This document shows, piece by piece, positions 23,444 through 35,805 of a stretch of 64,000 bases of DNA. Positions within the stretch are counted from its first letter, which is position 1, and every line of letters begins with the position of its first letter. The translations under genes and the position numbers were made by a program. Below the pieces are notes generated by a model, which saw only the letters and a list, made by a program, of their open reading frames with translations, ran no database searches and was not told the DNA's origin. Origin of the DNA: Gnetum montanum (lineage: Eukaryota; Streptophyta; Gnetopsida; Gnetales; Gnetaceae); the NCBI GenBank assembly GCA_015680685.1, contig MNCI01006151.1, forward strand, positions 175,642 to 239,641, given 5' to 3'.

Positions 23444-25233
23444 ATCTGACCCTTTTTTAGGTTCTGAGTGCTCTCCACATAAGTTTGAATGAGAAACAAT
23501 AAAGAAGAATAATACAAAGCCAAGAAGATAGGAATGAAAAGTAGTTTGAAACTCAAAACACTACATAAATAACTTAGCTCATACATATAGATTATATATT
23601 CCTAAAGCACCAAGTCAAGAATGAGAACCATATAGCCAAATAAGAACAAGTAATAATCATCATAACATGGCTCACAATGATCAAGCTCATAACATAGAGA
23701 AAACATTTTCACTTTTCACTACCATAACTTAATTAATAGGCACAAGAAAAATAGAGAAAAGCTACAAAAAATTACAAAAAAAATCACGTAAAATCATTAA
23801 CATATAGTCAAGAGTACACTACAACTTATAACATCTAAAAATGATGAAAAAATAACTTGGATAAGCATAAAATAAGCTAAGAAAGAAAAAAATTAGGCAG
23901 AGAAAAATACACGTTGAGAAATAAAAAAAAGAGAATCATCAAATCAAATCATCTTCACTTTTTTCACATCTCATACCTGATCAAATAACATATCATATAG
24001 TCCACCTTTTTGTTAGAAAAAAAAAGGTGAAAAGAAAACTTCCCCTTAGTAAAATGGATTAAGCTTAAAAAACATAGAGATAAGCATGAATGAAGAAAAT
24101 ATAAAAGATGTATGATTGAATTAAAAAAAAACAAGCAACAACATAAAAGGCACCATAGCTATGGTCATTAACAAGAGCTTTTGGATGAATTAAAAGGATC
24201 TTAGAGAGGAATCAAGCTTTAGTAAATATTCAATCTAAAATAAAGTATGAAAAAGTAGAGGAGAGTGGAAAGTCCATGAAAATTTTAGTAAATAGGTAGA
24301 AAGGATTATGATACAAAAATAGCAAGAATGCCTAGAGTATGAGCGACAAAGGAATTTAGCATTCAAAATACCAAAAGAAAGAAGAGGCTATAGAAAGAAA
24401 GATATTGAGACTTTATACTTCATCCATAACCTCTTAGAGTTTATGCATCCCTTGGAGCCACAAACAAGATCATCCTCTAGGCACAATCCCTATGAGGAAA
24501 TGAGTGAGTTCATAGGGTATGGCTCTAAGGATTCTAGAAACTCAACATGGGCTCCTATCTCTTCTGCTACATCTTGAAAGTATCCTACTTTCCTACTTTA
24601 TTACACCCTTTGTTACTAAGCTTGTTAGCACATAATAAATCCTTAAGTTAGAACTTTATGAAATTTGAGATCTTATCTATGTCTAGGTAAGGTAGCTATA
24701 CCCAGTAATGTTCTTAGGTATAAAGATGTTTCTTTGTTCAAAGACTTTGTAAAAATATCTAATCTCTATTCTTGGGATGAAATATATGAGAAATTTATTA
24801 TCTATATCTCTACTTGTTCTTAGAGAAAAATGATATTTAATCTCAATATATTTATTTTTTCCATGAAAAACTAGATTCTTAGAAATTCAAATAGTTGCAT
24901 TATTATCATAATGAATAATTATTGGGTAAAATAATTTTATAATAAAAATCTTTCACACTTTCCTCATCCAAAGAATTTATGTGCAAAAGTCTAAGGTTGC
25001 AACATATTTAGCTTTAGCTAATGATAATACCACAGAGTTTTGTTTCTTGCTCATCCATGATACTAGCTTATCATTGAGAAAATGATAGTTTCCACCAATG
25101 GATTTCCAATCATCTTTATTTCTTGTTCAATTTGCATCTATAAATGCTTATAATTCAAAATTTTTGCTACTTGGTTACCATAACCCATGACTAGCTATAC
25201 ATTTTAGATCCTATGAAATTATTATAGATATGA
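23444..25233 (-). other. 3' internal part of copia C, eroded
   Basis: Very AT-rich. Distal RNase H text (for example a run resembling the active-site ADW and E-Y-I segments) should lie at about 24,800-25,200, but decay prevents a firm reading. Nothing else was recognised. Confidence 0.4.
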
Positions 25234-26400
25234 TTAATATCTATAAATAAGACCAACTATAAAAGCTATATTTGGCTTGTTGGCTATTGCATAATGCAAG
25301 CTTCCCACAATGGATCTATACAGTGTAGCATTAATGTTCTTCCCATCTTCATCTCTGTAGAGATGTATATTTATGCTAAGAGGATTTGCACAAGTTTTAG
25401 CTTCTATTATGTCAAAATTCTTAAGCATTTAATAAATATACTTTTTCTAGAAAATGAAAGTTCCATTCCTACATTATTGTAAATGTAGGCTAAGAAAATG
25501 AGATAACTCTCATATTATAGACATCTCAAACATAGATTCCATGGCGTGTACCTCTAAACATTAGCTCACTAAAAACTATCCTTTATGATATAAAGAGTAC
25601 AATTAAGGAGCTTTCAAATACATATTTTTAGCTAAGTATAAATCAAGCTTAGTGTATCATATTCTTGGGGTTTATCTTAAGCCATATAAGGCATCATGCA
25701 GTTGATACACATGATTTGGCTTCTCTGTGATAATGTATACTTCAAGATATTCAATATACATTGTCTCTCTTTTTCTCCATTTAGAAATGCTAATTTCACA
25801 TCCATTTGGTAAACTTTAAATCCTCGATAAGCTACAAAAGCTAAAATCATTCTTCATCACATCTTGATTATATTCTTGCAACCAAACCAAACATATCTTG
25901 ATAATCAACTTCCTCAAACTATGTAAAGTGTTTTGCTACTAGTCTTGCCTTATTCTAGGTTACTTCATCATGCTCATTTAGCTTATTTTCAAAACTCTAC
26001 TTGGTTATAATAATGTTAGCTCATTTTGGACATAGAAATAGCTTCCAAGTATTGTTCTTTATAATCTACTTCATCTCTTCATCCATGGAATCCATCAAAT
26101 CCATACTTGAAATAACTTCCCTAACAGTTAGAGGAATGGAGAAAGTAAGATAGAAAACTAATAATCAATGATCTATTGTTTTAGCCCTGCTCCTCCTTGT
26201 CCTTTATTTAAGAAGGGTTCTGAGAATATCTACCATTGATCTAAACCTTTTCATTCTTCTTCGTAATTAATCATCAAGTGTAGTCTCTTGCTCTATTTCT
26301 ATCTTATTGGTTGAGGTTGGTTAATCCTCTTCATTCTCATCAACTTGTTCTAATGTCAAAATATCATCATCATTTTCTTCAACATTCTATATTTCTATAT
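25234..26400 (-). pseudogene. copia C reverse transcriptase-RNase H, decayed
   Basis: Minus 25,234-25,428 gives LKNFDIIEAKTCANPLSI then LYRSIVGSLHYAIANKPNI, the copia connection/RNase H start (usual text LYRSLVGSLLYLT.TRPDI). Upstream (about 26,100-25,800), MDEEMK.IIKNNTWKL and NKARLVAKHF are the copia RT entry landmarks. Many stops and frame changes. The catalytic YVDD box could not be read clearly. Confidence 0.75.
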
Positions 26401-26449
26401 GCTCTAATTAACTTTGTATTTGGCTAATTAGGCTTTTAATTTACTAAAC

Positions 26450-27340
26450 TTAAATTGTGTGCTCACTAGCCTAAACCTATTTGTCTAATTTTTCTAATTC
26501 TCCTTGTCCTTCTTCTTTTTCAGAAAATTTTCAATCATATCACCTATTTCACCATAATAATAACAAGAAACATATTTTGTTAATTGTTTACAAGTCTTCA
26601 TTCTTTTTAGCCACATGAGCTTCCAAGAACGATTAGAAATTTCTTTATTAGAATTGGATTCTAACATGGATGATTTCATATTATCCTCATTCTTTTTAGC
26701 TTCACCTCTAAAGGTAATTTTCTCCTTATTACTAGGAAATTCATTTCACCAATATGGATTTTAAAGGCTGAAAGAATATTGTAGAGCTCAGCAACATTCA
26801 TCTAGCAGAAATATTTTCCCATTTCTATGCAAGAAATCTTTGCCTAAAATCTACTAGATAATACAACTATTATATTCTAGTAGATAATGTCATCGAACTA
26901 TGTTTTACCAAGCATTTTCATCTCATTGATAACTTCATCTACCTAGCTAAAGAAACTATTGATATTCTCATTTTCTTCCATCTTCAAAGTGTTAAAATGT
27001 ACTCTTAATGTTAGCAGCTTAGACTCTTTTACCTTGGCATCTCCTTCATAAATTTCTTTAAGATGCCCCCACATTTCTTTAGCTAATTGAAGGGTGCATA
27101 ATCTTCATATAAATAGCTCTATCCAAGCTATACATCAAAGCATTCGTAGCATGGGCATCATGCATAGAATTATTAGTTCATCTACTAACTAACTTCCAGA
27201 CGTCATCCTTGTGTGCTAAAAGATAAGTCTTCATCTTGAACTTCCATAATGCATAATTTGTATCATTAAGCCCTGAAGCTCTATTGGATGAAAAACCTTA
27301 ATTTTGTGCTATGTCCAAGAAACAAGAAAGAACACAACAT
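26450..27340 (-). pseudogene. copia C Gag (UBN2-type), decayed
   Basis: Reading leftward, about 27,060-26,880 gives YEGDAKVKESKLLTLR, FNTLKMEENENI and VDEVINEMKMLG, the usual plant copia Gag core. Minus 26,494-26,679 ends with CYYYGEIGDMIENFLKKKK, a C-x2-C-x4-H-x4-C knuckle in which the second Cys, the His and the last Cys are changed. RT-linker text begins within about 100 bp, so protease and integrase are deleted. Confidence 0.78.
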
Positions 27341-27369
27341 AGTGTATTAAGTCTAGAGGTGTTAAGCTA

Positions 27370-27381
27370 GCTCCAATGCCA
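27370..27381 (-). promoter_or_regulatory. copia C primer-binding site (degenerate tRNA-Met type)
   Basis: The minus strand reads TGGCATTGGAGC two bases after the LTR edge, followed by TAGC. Three transitions separate it from TGGTATCAGAGC. Confidence 0.7.
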
Positions 27382-27383
27382 AC

Positions 27384-28834
27384 TGTTGTTTTTAGGAACA
27401 CGCAAAAGGCACTAAGAGGGGGGAGGGATGAATTAGGGTCTTACAAAAATTTTGCAAATTTGATATTAATGGAAAGACTAGTAGAAAGCCCTAAGATAAA
27501 ACTTGGGAAAAAAACTAGAACAACAATGTAGAACAAAGAGAAAAAAACACAAAGCTTTTTAAGATGGCTTAACTATAGATTGGCTAGCCTACATCCACCA
27601 TAAAACACTCCCCATTTCCTAGGGAATAAAGCAAGTTTATTAGATAAAGAAAACTTCTCTTGCAATCTAGGAGAAACACAACTATGAAGGTCACATCAAT
27701 TTTATAGTGTAGAATGTTGCTTTTACAGTGCTAAGATTACTAAGGTCTTTTTTTTTTCTTGAAAAGAAAATAGGACTATTATAGAGAAGAAGTTAAGAGG
27801 AAAATAAAGGAAGAATTTCCAGTTCACACACAAGAGGATAAAACCAAAACACCTAGCTTAGTATCCAAGCTACAATTTTTAGCAGCATTCTAAAGCCATT
27901 TTCAAGGTTGTTTTATCAAAGCTATTATAGATACATTAAAGCTAAAATAGAGAGACGAAGCATGTAGTCATTAATAGTCCATTTGGAAATGCTAAAGAAG
28001 AATGTAAAGATCAATTACTACATTTGGTAAGCATTAAAATCTTACGAGAGAACGATATCTATCATTTCATTTTTGGTGCTAACAATATTTGCACCATGAG
28101 TAATGGTTATTTTTCTTCCCCTCTTTATGTAACAAACAATGCCAAGAATTGAAAGTTAAAATAACATCAAAAGTTGAAAGTAGAAATAATATTACACATC
28201 AAAGCGAAAATGATGTTCCACATTAAGTGGTAATGTCATCATGCATTGAAAGTATAAATGATTTTCCACAGTAAAAGTAGTACTGACATCGCATTTTGAA
28301 AGTAGAACATTTTGAAAGTAGAAACAATGTCATGCATTGAAAATGAAAATGATGTTACACATTTAAAGTGTTAAAAAATTCATTGGAATTAGAAACAACA
28401 TCATGTGTTAAAAGTAGAAATGACATTTTCTGTTGAAAGTAGAAATGATGTTTCATGTTAAAAGTAGAAATTACATTCCATGTTAAAAGTAGAAATGGCA
28501 TTCCACATTCAAAGTAGAAATGACATTGTGCATCGAAAGTAGAAATGATATCATACATTAAAATTATAAAGGATGTTGTGCATTGAAAGTAGAAATGATT
28601 TCATGTATTGAAAGTGGAACTAACATTCTGCATTAAAAGTAGTAATGACATTCCATGTTAAAATGAGAATTGACATCATGCATCAAAATTAGAAATGATG
28701 TTATGCATTGAAAGTGGATGTGATGCTCTATGTTGAAGGTGGAAATGATTTTCCAAGTTAAAAGTGGTAACAACATCATGTGTTAAAAGTTCTCTACAAA
28801 GCCAAACCTGCAACCAAGATTAAAACATCCAACA
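27384..28834 (-). repeat. 5' LTR of copia C (about 1.45 kb)
   Basis: Direct repeat of the left LTR. It is about 163 bp shorter, mostly because its 25-bp array has about 26 rather than 32 units. Confidence 0.85.
28149..28790. repeat. 25-bp tandem array, about 26 copies
   Basis: Same unit as in the left LTR (AAAGTAGAAATGA.. ..CATGTT), with more truncated units at its left end (for example GAAAGTAGAACATTTT). Confidence 0.9.
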
Positions 28835-31800
28835 CATGCTTCTAAATTATTTAAATTCATGGGTAGGAAATTGAAACTAAGGAAAGCCATAGTTTTGTGC
28901 TAGATGATATGATGATGGGGAGCACAAAATTTGTGATACTAGGGAAAAGGATTTTTAGTTGAATTCATGTTAGATTCTAAGATTATGACCCATTGATGCT
29001 TGGTTAATTTGTAGAGTCTATCTTTATTTTTCATGAAAATGTAATATTTTTTGAATAAATCCTATGGATCTTCAAATTTAATAAAGCTTTATTTCATTTC
29101 AATTGCAAAGCCACAATTCTATGTGAGATAGTATGGTGATGGCAAGTATAAAATTTGTGATATTAAGGAAAAGAAAAAGGTGCAATTATTACTTTTTGGT
29201 TTTTGAGTTAAATTCATGTTAGCTTCTAAGATTTTTCTTTTTACAATTTTAAACTATGCTATTTTCAAATCCTCGCTAACAAAATATAGTAGAAATTATA
29301 AAGATGCAGTGTCTTCTTTTGTATGCAACTATGAAAGTATTCTTGAAAGAAACTATTGATGATGGTATTGCCTTTTCTTAAACTCTTTTTTGCACCCTAT
29401 TAGGCATAGTTGTTGAGGTCTCTTGTACCTGCTCCAAACTTTCTAAGTTATAAATGCAAACTAATAATTTCCTCTCTAATTCTTCCAATGTGTAATATTG
29501 GGTATATGTTTTAAGTATTATAATAAAATTAACTAATAATTTGTTAAATTCATGACTTTATAACATCTAAAACATGATACAAAATAAAGCCTTGTTAAGG
29601 TGATCTTTCTTGTGCAATATAACCATAATTTTTTGCCATTCAGTTAATGTTTCTAAATCTATGTTTTTGAGGGCAAACCAATTGGTCTACTCCTGCTATG
29701 ATAAAGTTGTTTGTCTCAAAGATATATGGTCTTATAACATAACTTGCTTTATTGTTGTTTGATTTTCATAGTTTTAGGGTTTCCTCTTCAAATTTCATAT
29801 TAGAATTTACTTAAAATCCTAAATTTTACATCTCCTTGGATTTAGCTTTATATTTCACTAATTGCAGTGTTTTGTTCAAATTAAAATTATGAAAAAAAAA
29901 ATCATTATTTCAAATATGCGATACATCTTTTATTAATTTTCTAAAAGCATATGTTTCCTATCAACTAATGTCATTCCTATGAAAAAGTTACACTTTTAAA
30001 ATTGAACCTAGTTAGATCTACTATATGTAAGTGGTACACCCTGAACAAGATATGATCCTACTCCCTTTATAAGATTTCAATGAACTATAACCAAGAACAT
30101 TTAGCATGATAACTCTAATGGGGCATCCTATGAAGTTACAATAAACTTCACTAACTTGCTTATTACATGATGAACACTGTTGTCTCAAGCTTCACTAACT
30201 TTATTATATAATGATCATTTGATTATCATACAATGATTGCTTGTGTGTTGTGTCTCTCTTTTTAAAAACATAAATGGTAGTGATTAAGAATTTAATTTTT
30301 AGAATAAGGTCTCAATAATATTTCTTTTTATTGTATTTTTAAATTTTCAGAATTTAAGCTAAATATTTTTAAAGGCTTTCTAAGAAAATTTTTGATTAAT
30401 TTTCTTTAATTCAATCATAATAGTTTGAGTACAATTTTAAATTTTATTATTAGTAATAAATTAACTGAATCATAGTTCTATCATTTTTAATATTTATGAT
30501 ATATGATTAAAAGTCTTTAGTGATATAGTTATCCTGCACAAAGTTGTTCTTAAATGTATTGGGTTTAAAGTCTACTATGAGCATCCCTTTGTAATGGCTT
30601 TTTCTTAGGGATGTATCTAACACACTATTATATTTAGTGATATTCTAAATAAAATCCAAAAAATATTCAAGTATACTACGATAAGAAAAATTAGTTATAA
30701 TGTTAGACTAATGGAAAATTAATAATAATAATATCAAGAGAAGATTCGTAAGCTCTAAGATTGTAGTAAAGATAATAAAAACATTATAGAAACTTGATAA
30801 TAGTTGGTTCTAATTTGATGTTAGTATCTTTGATTACCAATTCATCCTCATGGAAAATAACCTTGAAAATCTCATTAGAATAATGAAAGGTAAAGGAATC
30901 CATATAGGAAAAAAATAAGAAAGAAAAATTAACCAATACAAGCAAACAAGTTAACAAAACAATTTGATCAAGTTAGTTACAAAGACTCACCTTACTAATA
31001 TATACCTCCATTTACAAATGAAGCCATTCCATAATAATGTTGACATTTCTTTATAGCAAATGATGTAATTATTGTAATAAGACCTAAAATGGTACATTAT
31101 AATGCTAGTCATGTTTCTTGAGATGACTTTTGAGGGTTTCACCTCAGCTGTTTATATCCAAGAATTAGAGATCATGCTAGCATAAAGTTGCAAAGCTGAG
31201 AAAGTTAAGTAATAGGTGTCAATTGAAGCAAGACATGACTAGGTATCCCTTCTACTAGGTACATGCCTATTCATGGTAGAAGTGCTAAATTGCCTCTAAG
31301 AGATAGATGCCAAAGGAAGATAACCCCAGTGAACCCTTAGAGCATGACCCAAACAAGTGGGTAAACTTCTAATATTGCCTATTCTAATTCAAGAAACAAC
31401 CAGTAGAAGATGGAAAAATATGAAAATAGCTTGAGATCGTTAAGTTGAGTTGGGGAAAGGTTTCTAGATTTTTTGTTTTTTCTTTATCAACAAGTATTGA
31501 TCTCATTCTTCATGATATGTCATGAATAAATTTCATGGTGAGAGCTTAGTGAGAGATATTGTGAGAGCACATTAAGTGAGTGCATATGTGGTTGCAGTTT
31601 CCCTAACTTGCATTAACTTGCAAATATTTTCTTAACTTTATAAACCTTAATTTCTTGGATTTACAATAGACTAGAATTAACTGTAAATTTTCATAGTCCA
31701 TAGTCTTAAACTAAAATTGACTGTGATTTGCAATAGCCTATAGTTGTTTCCCTAAACCCTAGAAATAAGCCAAGCCACATTCAAAAGACTCTAAATCATA

Positions 31801-32049
31801 AACATAAACTTCCTAAGACTACTAAGATACATTAAGAAGATGAGTTGATATACTTGTCATGGTACTTACCTACTTATGATTTTAGGTCATGAAGATGTAT
31901 GATAGATGTGATTCTAATGTTAGTAGGATATGAGAGCTTGATAAGTCTTATGTATAGATAAAGTGACCTCTAAAGTTAGTTGGAACTAGCTCTAAGATCA
32001 TCTAAGAAGAAATTTCTAAATAGTTGTTATAGTTCTTATAGTAGCACAT
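28835..32049. other. AT-rich stretch, no feature recognised
   Basis: No coding domain was seen on either strand. The 5' LTR and leader of the chromovirus-like element that starts near 32,050 should lie somewhere in its right part, but no LTR edge or primer site could be identified. Bases 29,230-30,750 are particularly rich in A/T. Confidence 0.5.
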
Positions 32050-32189
32050 AGTTGGAGGTACAACCCCTCTAGCAACAACAGTGGTATTTTATTAAGAGGA
32101 AGCTAGTAGAGTAATGGTAGTGGTAGTGATGGTGTTGGCGATTACACTATGTATCTTACTAAGAGGAAGATGGTAGAGTAGTTCTACAA

Positions 32190-33135
32190 ACTATGATCTT
32201 CTACTTTTGCTAACATCAAGGATCCTTGTATAGCAACCAAATGGTTGAGGATGCTAAGGGAGACCTTTGATTTGATGGAATGTACATCTTTATAAAAAAT
32301 ATAGTTACTTGATAGTACACAATATTAATAGAGGATTAAGAGCTAGGTTAAGAAATGGATTCCTTATACATTTTAGATGTAATTAGATAGGACATATGTA
32401 GATGAATTTCCTAAAATAATATACTTATGGATATCTAAAACATCAACTAAAGAGTACCTAAAGCATGTACATGGAGGTAGAGAAAAATATGACTAAGATC
32501 AGAGATCACTAGCATGTGAAAAATGTGATGCACTAGCCATCCAACTAAGTGATGCTAGACAAAGGACATAGAGAAATGTGTATGCTCTGACGAATTAACC
32601 ATTAGAAGTGCAATCCAACATAATAATGGAGCTAGAACATACAATCTTAAATCTTCTATGTTGATTTTATTTGATCTAGGTACTAGTTATTTATTTGTAA
32701 ATAATAGTACTATGCATTAGTTAGATATTGTGTGTCATGCCCTTCATTGTATGTTTTTATTTTTTGCTAGGGGTTATGAAACTTTAGTTAATTAAATGTG
32801 TAGAGATATTTGTAGATCTATAAGGTGCCTCATGGATTAGTGATTTACATGTTATGGATTTTGTAATGTATGATATAATTTTGGCAATACAGTAGCTATT
32901 GCAATTTAGTATCAGTTTGGACTAATGTCAAAAGATTATGAAATTATAAATGGTAACTTATATGTAGATAGAGGAGTAGAATCATCTGAGGTCTCTGTGG
33001 ATAAATTTGATTTCTTTACGAATATTCCATAGAATGTTTCAAAATGGGCATGGGCATTATATGATTTTGATATATAATTTAGAGATGATGGACATAGAAA
33101 AGATTTCAATGACTTGAAATTTTTCAAATGTATTT
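32190..33135 (+). pseudogene. gag and protease of chromovirus-like element
   Basis: About 32,200-32,580 gives ATKWLRMLRETFDLMEC, YVDEFPKIIYLW and a short LACEKCDALAIQLSDARQ tail, consistent with gypsy Gag. About 32,840-32,940 gives DFVMYDIILAIQ.LLQFSIS, the protease C-terminal landmark (usual text DVILGMDWLS). Stops are frequent and the DTG loop is not legible. Confidence 0.65.
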
Positions 33136-34093
33136 TGATGAGCGGCGAGGTACCCCTACACACAACCATACTAATACGAGCATTTCACACATGATCTGGT
33201 CGAATTCCAAGGACTAAGTGCTTATGTGCCCTTGTGGAACAAGGATGGGTTGGTTGATCGTTGTCTTCCCAAGCTTACCTATATGTCACGATTGTATGGT
33301 TAACTAAGCTTGAGGCATATGATTTTTATAGCTTTTATGTTTTTATGTCCTATGCTAGTAGGAAAGGAGAGAGGTAACTAAGTGACTAATTTAACTTAAC
33401 TACTCATTAACTAAGTTCTAACTAATCCTAACACCAACATCCTTTCCCACTTCATGTACACATCCTAAACCAGTGCAACACTGCTGGGATTACCAAATGC
33501 TAATCGTTACTAGGTTACCAAGTGTTACATGCATGTCGAAGTGGTTGTGCTTGTGTAATTTAATGATTTTCTTAATTGATCAAAATGAATTACTATGCTA
33601 ATAACAGAAATGTAAAGTGCATAAAATAAAATAAAATAAATGCATAAGAAAATAAAATAAAATAAATGTGTAAGAAAAAAAATGTCAAGTGCTGCAATGA
33701 TGAATCAAAGAGCTCATCTTTATTTTCATACACAAGGTGTGCTCAGGTACACAATGCTCAAATAAATATCTATCCACACTTAGACCTCCTGCTGCAGGCA
33801 CTTGGAAAACACTCTAACTTTCAAATAGACTACCAGAGTTTTGCTACTTTACTACTAAAAGACTTCCTTCAATTATGTGCCTAGGCACCGTATTTATAGG
33901 CTTGGGAGAAACTACTCTAATAATTAGAATAAACCACTAGAGTAACTACTCTAATAATTAGAATAAACTGCTAGAGTAGCTACTCTAATAATTAGAATAA
34001 ACTACTAAAGTAACTGCTCTAATAATTAGAAGAAACTGCTAGAGTAACTACTCTAACAATTAGAATAAACCACTAGAGTAACCACTCTCATCA
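33136..34093 (-). mobile_element. solo LTR, tandem-repeat type (subfamily B) gypsy LTR
   Basis: It starts TGATGAGCGG and ends ACTCTCATCA (958 bp). Flanks TATTT / TATTC match at four of five bases. Its first half matches the R/U5 of all TGATGAG LTRs (GAGGTACCCCTACAC, CAAGGACTAAGTGC). The minus-strand core promoter is CCTATAAATACGG (about 33,890-33,902), and five 34-bp repeats lie upstream of it. Confidence 0.92.
33908..34085. repeat. 34-bp tandem repeats in U3 of subfamily B LTR, about 5 copies
   Basis: Unit AACTACTCTAATAATTAGAA plus TAAACCACTAGAGT. Each unit holds the near-palindrome CTAATAATTAG, and neighbouring units form TAGAGTA.. ..TACTCTA inverted pairs. It lies just upstream of the TATA box in LTR orientation. 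Confidence 0.9.
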
Positions 34094-34149
34094 TATTCCA
34101 ATAAGAGTTACTAGTTTTTCACCAAGATGTAAAATTGAGTTTGAAATCA

Positions 34150-35470
34150 AGCTTAAGCTTAGTATAGAGTCTATCTCTAAGACTTCAAATAAGATATCTT
34201 TTGTGGATTTGGTAGAGTGAAAGATTTAGCTGTAGGAGTTTATCAAAAAAGACTTCATTCATCCCCTTATGTCTTCATGAGGCATATTAGTGCTATTTAT
34301 TAAAAATAAGGATGGAAGTCTATGATTGTGTATTAATTATAGGTAACTAAATTAGATGAAAATGAACAAAAAATATTCTCTATCATGCATTGATAGCTTG
34401 TTTGATCAACTTTAAGAAGCTTATATATTCTATGAGACTAATATCAAGTCTGACTATTATTAGGTATGTCTTTAGGGGTATGATGTACCAAAGGTAGCAT
34501 TTAGAACTTACTATGATCATTGTGAGTTTTGGTGCTTCTGTTTCGGTTAACAAATATATCATAAGTCTTTATACATCTTTCAAATAATGTGTTGTAGATA
34601 TTTTTGAATCAATTTATAATTATGTTTATAGATGACATTCTTATGTTTTCTTTAGATGATTAGTCTCATGCAAAACACTTGTTAACAATGCTGCAAACTC
34701 TACAAGAGTACTAGTTATACGCTCAATCATTTGAGTATGCCTTTTGATAGTCAAAGATCTAATTTTTGGAACATGTCATATCAAGTTCTAGCATTTCTAT
34801 TGATCTAACTAAGCTTGCAATGGTATGAGATTCACTAGTTTCATAGTTTATGATGGAGGTTTGAAGTTTTTTGGGACTAGCTAGTTATTAATATAAGTTT
34901 GTGAAGAATATTTCTCAAATAGCATTTCCTTTTACTTTCTTGTTAATGAAGGATACTAATTTTTCTTGCATTTTAGCTTATTAGGCAACCTTTAACAAGT
35001 TGAACCATAGGTTTATAAAAGCTTCATTGTCAATATCATTCATACTAGATTATTTTCTACATTATTTCCATTGATGCATTGGAAGCTAAGTTTGGTTGCA
35101 TATTGATGTAGGATCAATAGGCTGTACAATATGCTTATAATAAATTATATTTTAATGAACTCATTATCTACTACATGATTTAAAGTTAAAATTTCTGGTG
35201 TTTGCTTTGAAGATTTGACATAAGTATCTCTATGGGAAGTAAGTGACTGTATGGACTAATCATAAGAGCCTTTAGTATCTTATGAGTTAATCATAGTTGA
35301 ACCTATTGTAGCATAGATGAACAAATTTTTTCACTAATTTTAATTTCACCATTTGTTAAAGACCTATGCAGAATAACTAGATGATATATGCATTGGTTAA
35401 AGTATCTAGTAGACTACATAGCCTTGCCATATAGTTTGATACATATGATGATATGCATGAGTAGTAACAA
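34150..35470 (+). pseudogene. reverse transcriptase-RNase H of chromovirus-like element
   Basis: VLFIKNKDGSL and CINYR open the RT at about 34,288-34,350. RLTNIS.VFIHLSNNVL, then FIIMFIDDILMFSLDD with both catalytic Asp at about 34,628-34,640, HAKHLLTMLQTLQE, and SKI.FLEHVISSSSISID follow. The connection FLGLASYYKFVKNISQIA-like text and then VTVWTNHKSL.YLMS (RNase H) continue to about 35,400. Stops are mostly TAG/TAA from CAG/CAA/TGG. Confidence 0.88.
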
Positions 35471-35579
35471 CACAATTTATAATGCCTAAAGTTGAGGTAG
35501 TATGCTACCACTAATGTATCTTCTCCATGAATAGATAAGGTATGTTATGACATAGTAATTAAGTTTTTTTCCTAGGACT

Positions 35580-35805
35580 ATGCAATCTTGATTAATGGAT
35601 AAGGTTCACATGAGCAAATGTCATACACATCCAATAAAATGAAAAGATATATTATAGTTGATGTATTGATGATTTGATATAAAAAATGATGTAGATGAGT
35701 GTGTTTCTCAATGTTTGATTTTTTAGGGGATAAAGATCAAGTAATAAAGGATTAGTAGTTATTTTCATCTCCATGAGATTCCTTATTGGAAATGGAAAAT
35801 GGCTT
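35580..35805 (+). pseudogene. integrase N-terminal zinc finger of chromovirus-like element, truncated
   Basis: KNDVDECVSQCLIF.GIKIK then LHEIPYWKWKMA matches the gypsy C-x2-C-Q-x2-K and PL.IP.WKWE landmarks between the zinc finger and catalytic core. The frame stops abruptly at the copia B LTR edge, which marks the insertion site. Confidence 0.78.

Larger units (their letters stand above)
21830..28834 (-). mobile_element. copia element C, internally deleted
   Basis: Two direct LTRs (21,830-23,443; 27,384-28,834) begin TGTTGTTT(C/T)TAGGA(A/C)C and flank about 3.9 kb. The primer site lies at the left edge of the right LTR, so the element is on the minus strand. Gag and a C-H-C knuckle are followed almost directly by the pre-RT linker and RT-RNase H; protease and integrase are missing. 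The flanks ACATA / ACATG are a possible target duplication overlapping the last LTR base. Confidence 0.82.
32050..35805 (+). mobile_element. chromovirus-like Ty3/gypsy element, decayed and interrupted
   Basis: Plus-strand order is gag, protease, RT, RNase H, integrase zinc finger. The FIDDI catalytic box and the protease ending (DFVMYDIIL) are chromovirus-like and clearly different from the Athila/Tat elements nearby. It is interrupted by a solo LTR between protease and RT (33,136-34,093) and cut at 35,805 by copia element B. The 3' part is not found in the window. Confidence 0.8.

Noticed and set aside
21830-28834. CRISPR-like appearance of the 25-bp arrays
   Set aside because: Units are directly adjacent without unique spacers, sit inside copia LTRs, and the genome is a plant's.
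28835-32049. Host gene or non-coding RNA in the AT-rich stretch
   Set aside because: No domain, splice pattern or structured RNA could be supported by reading alone.
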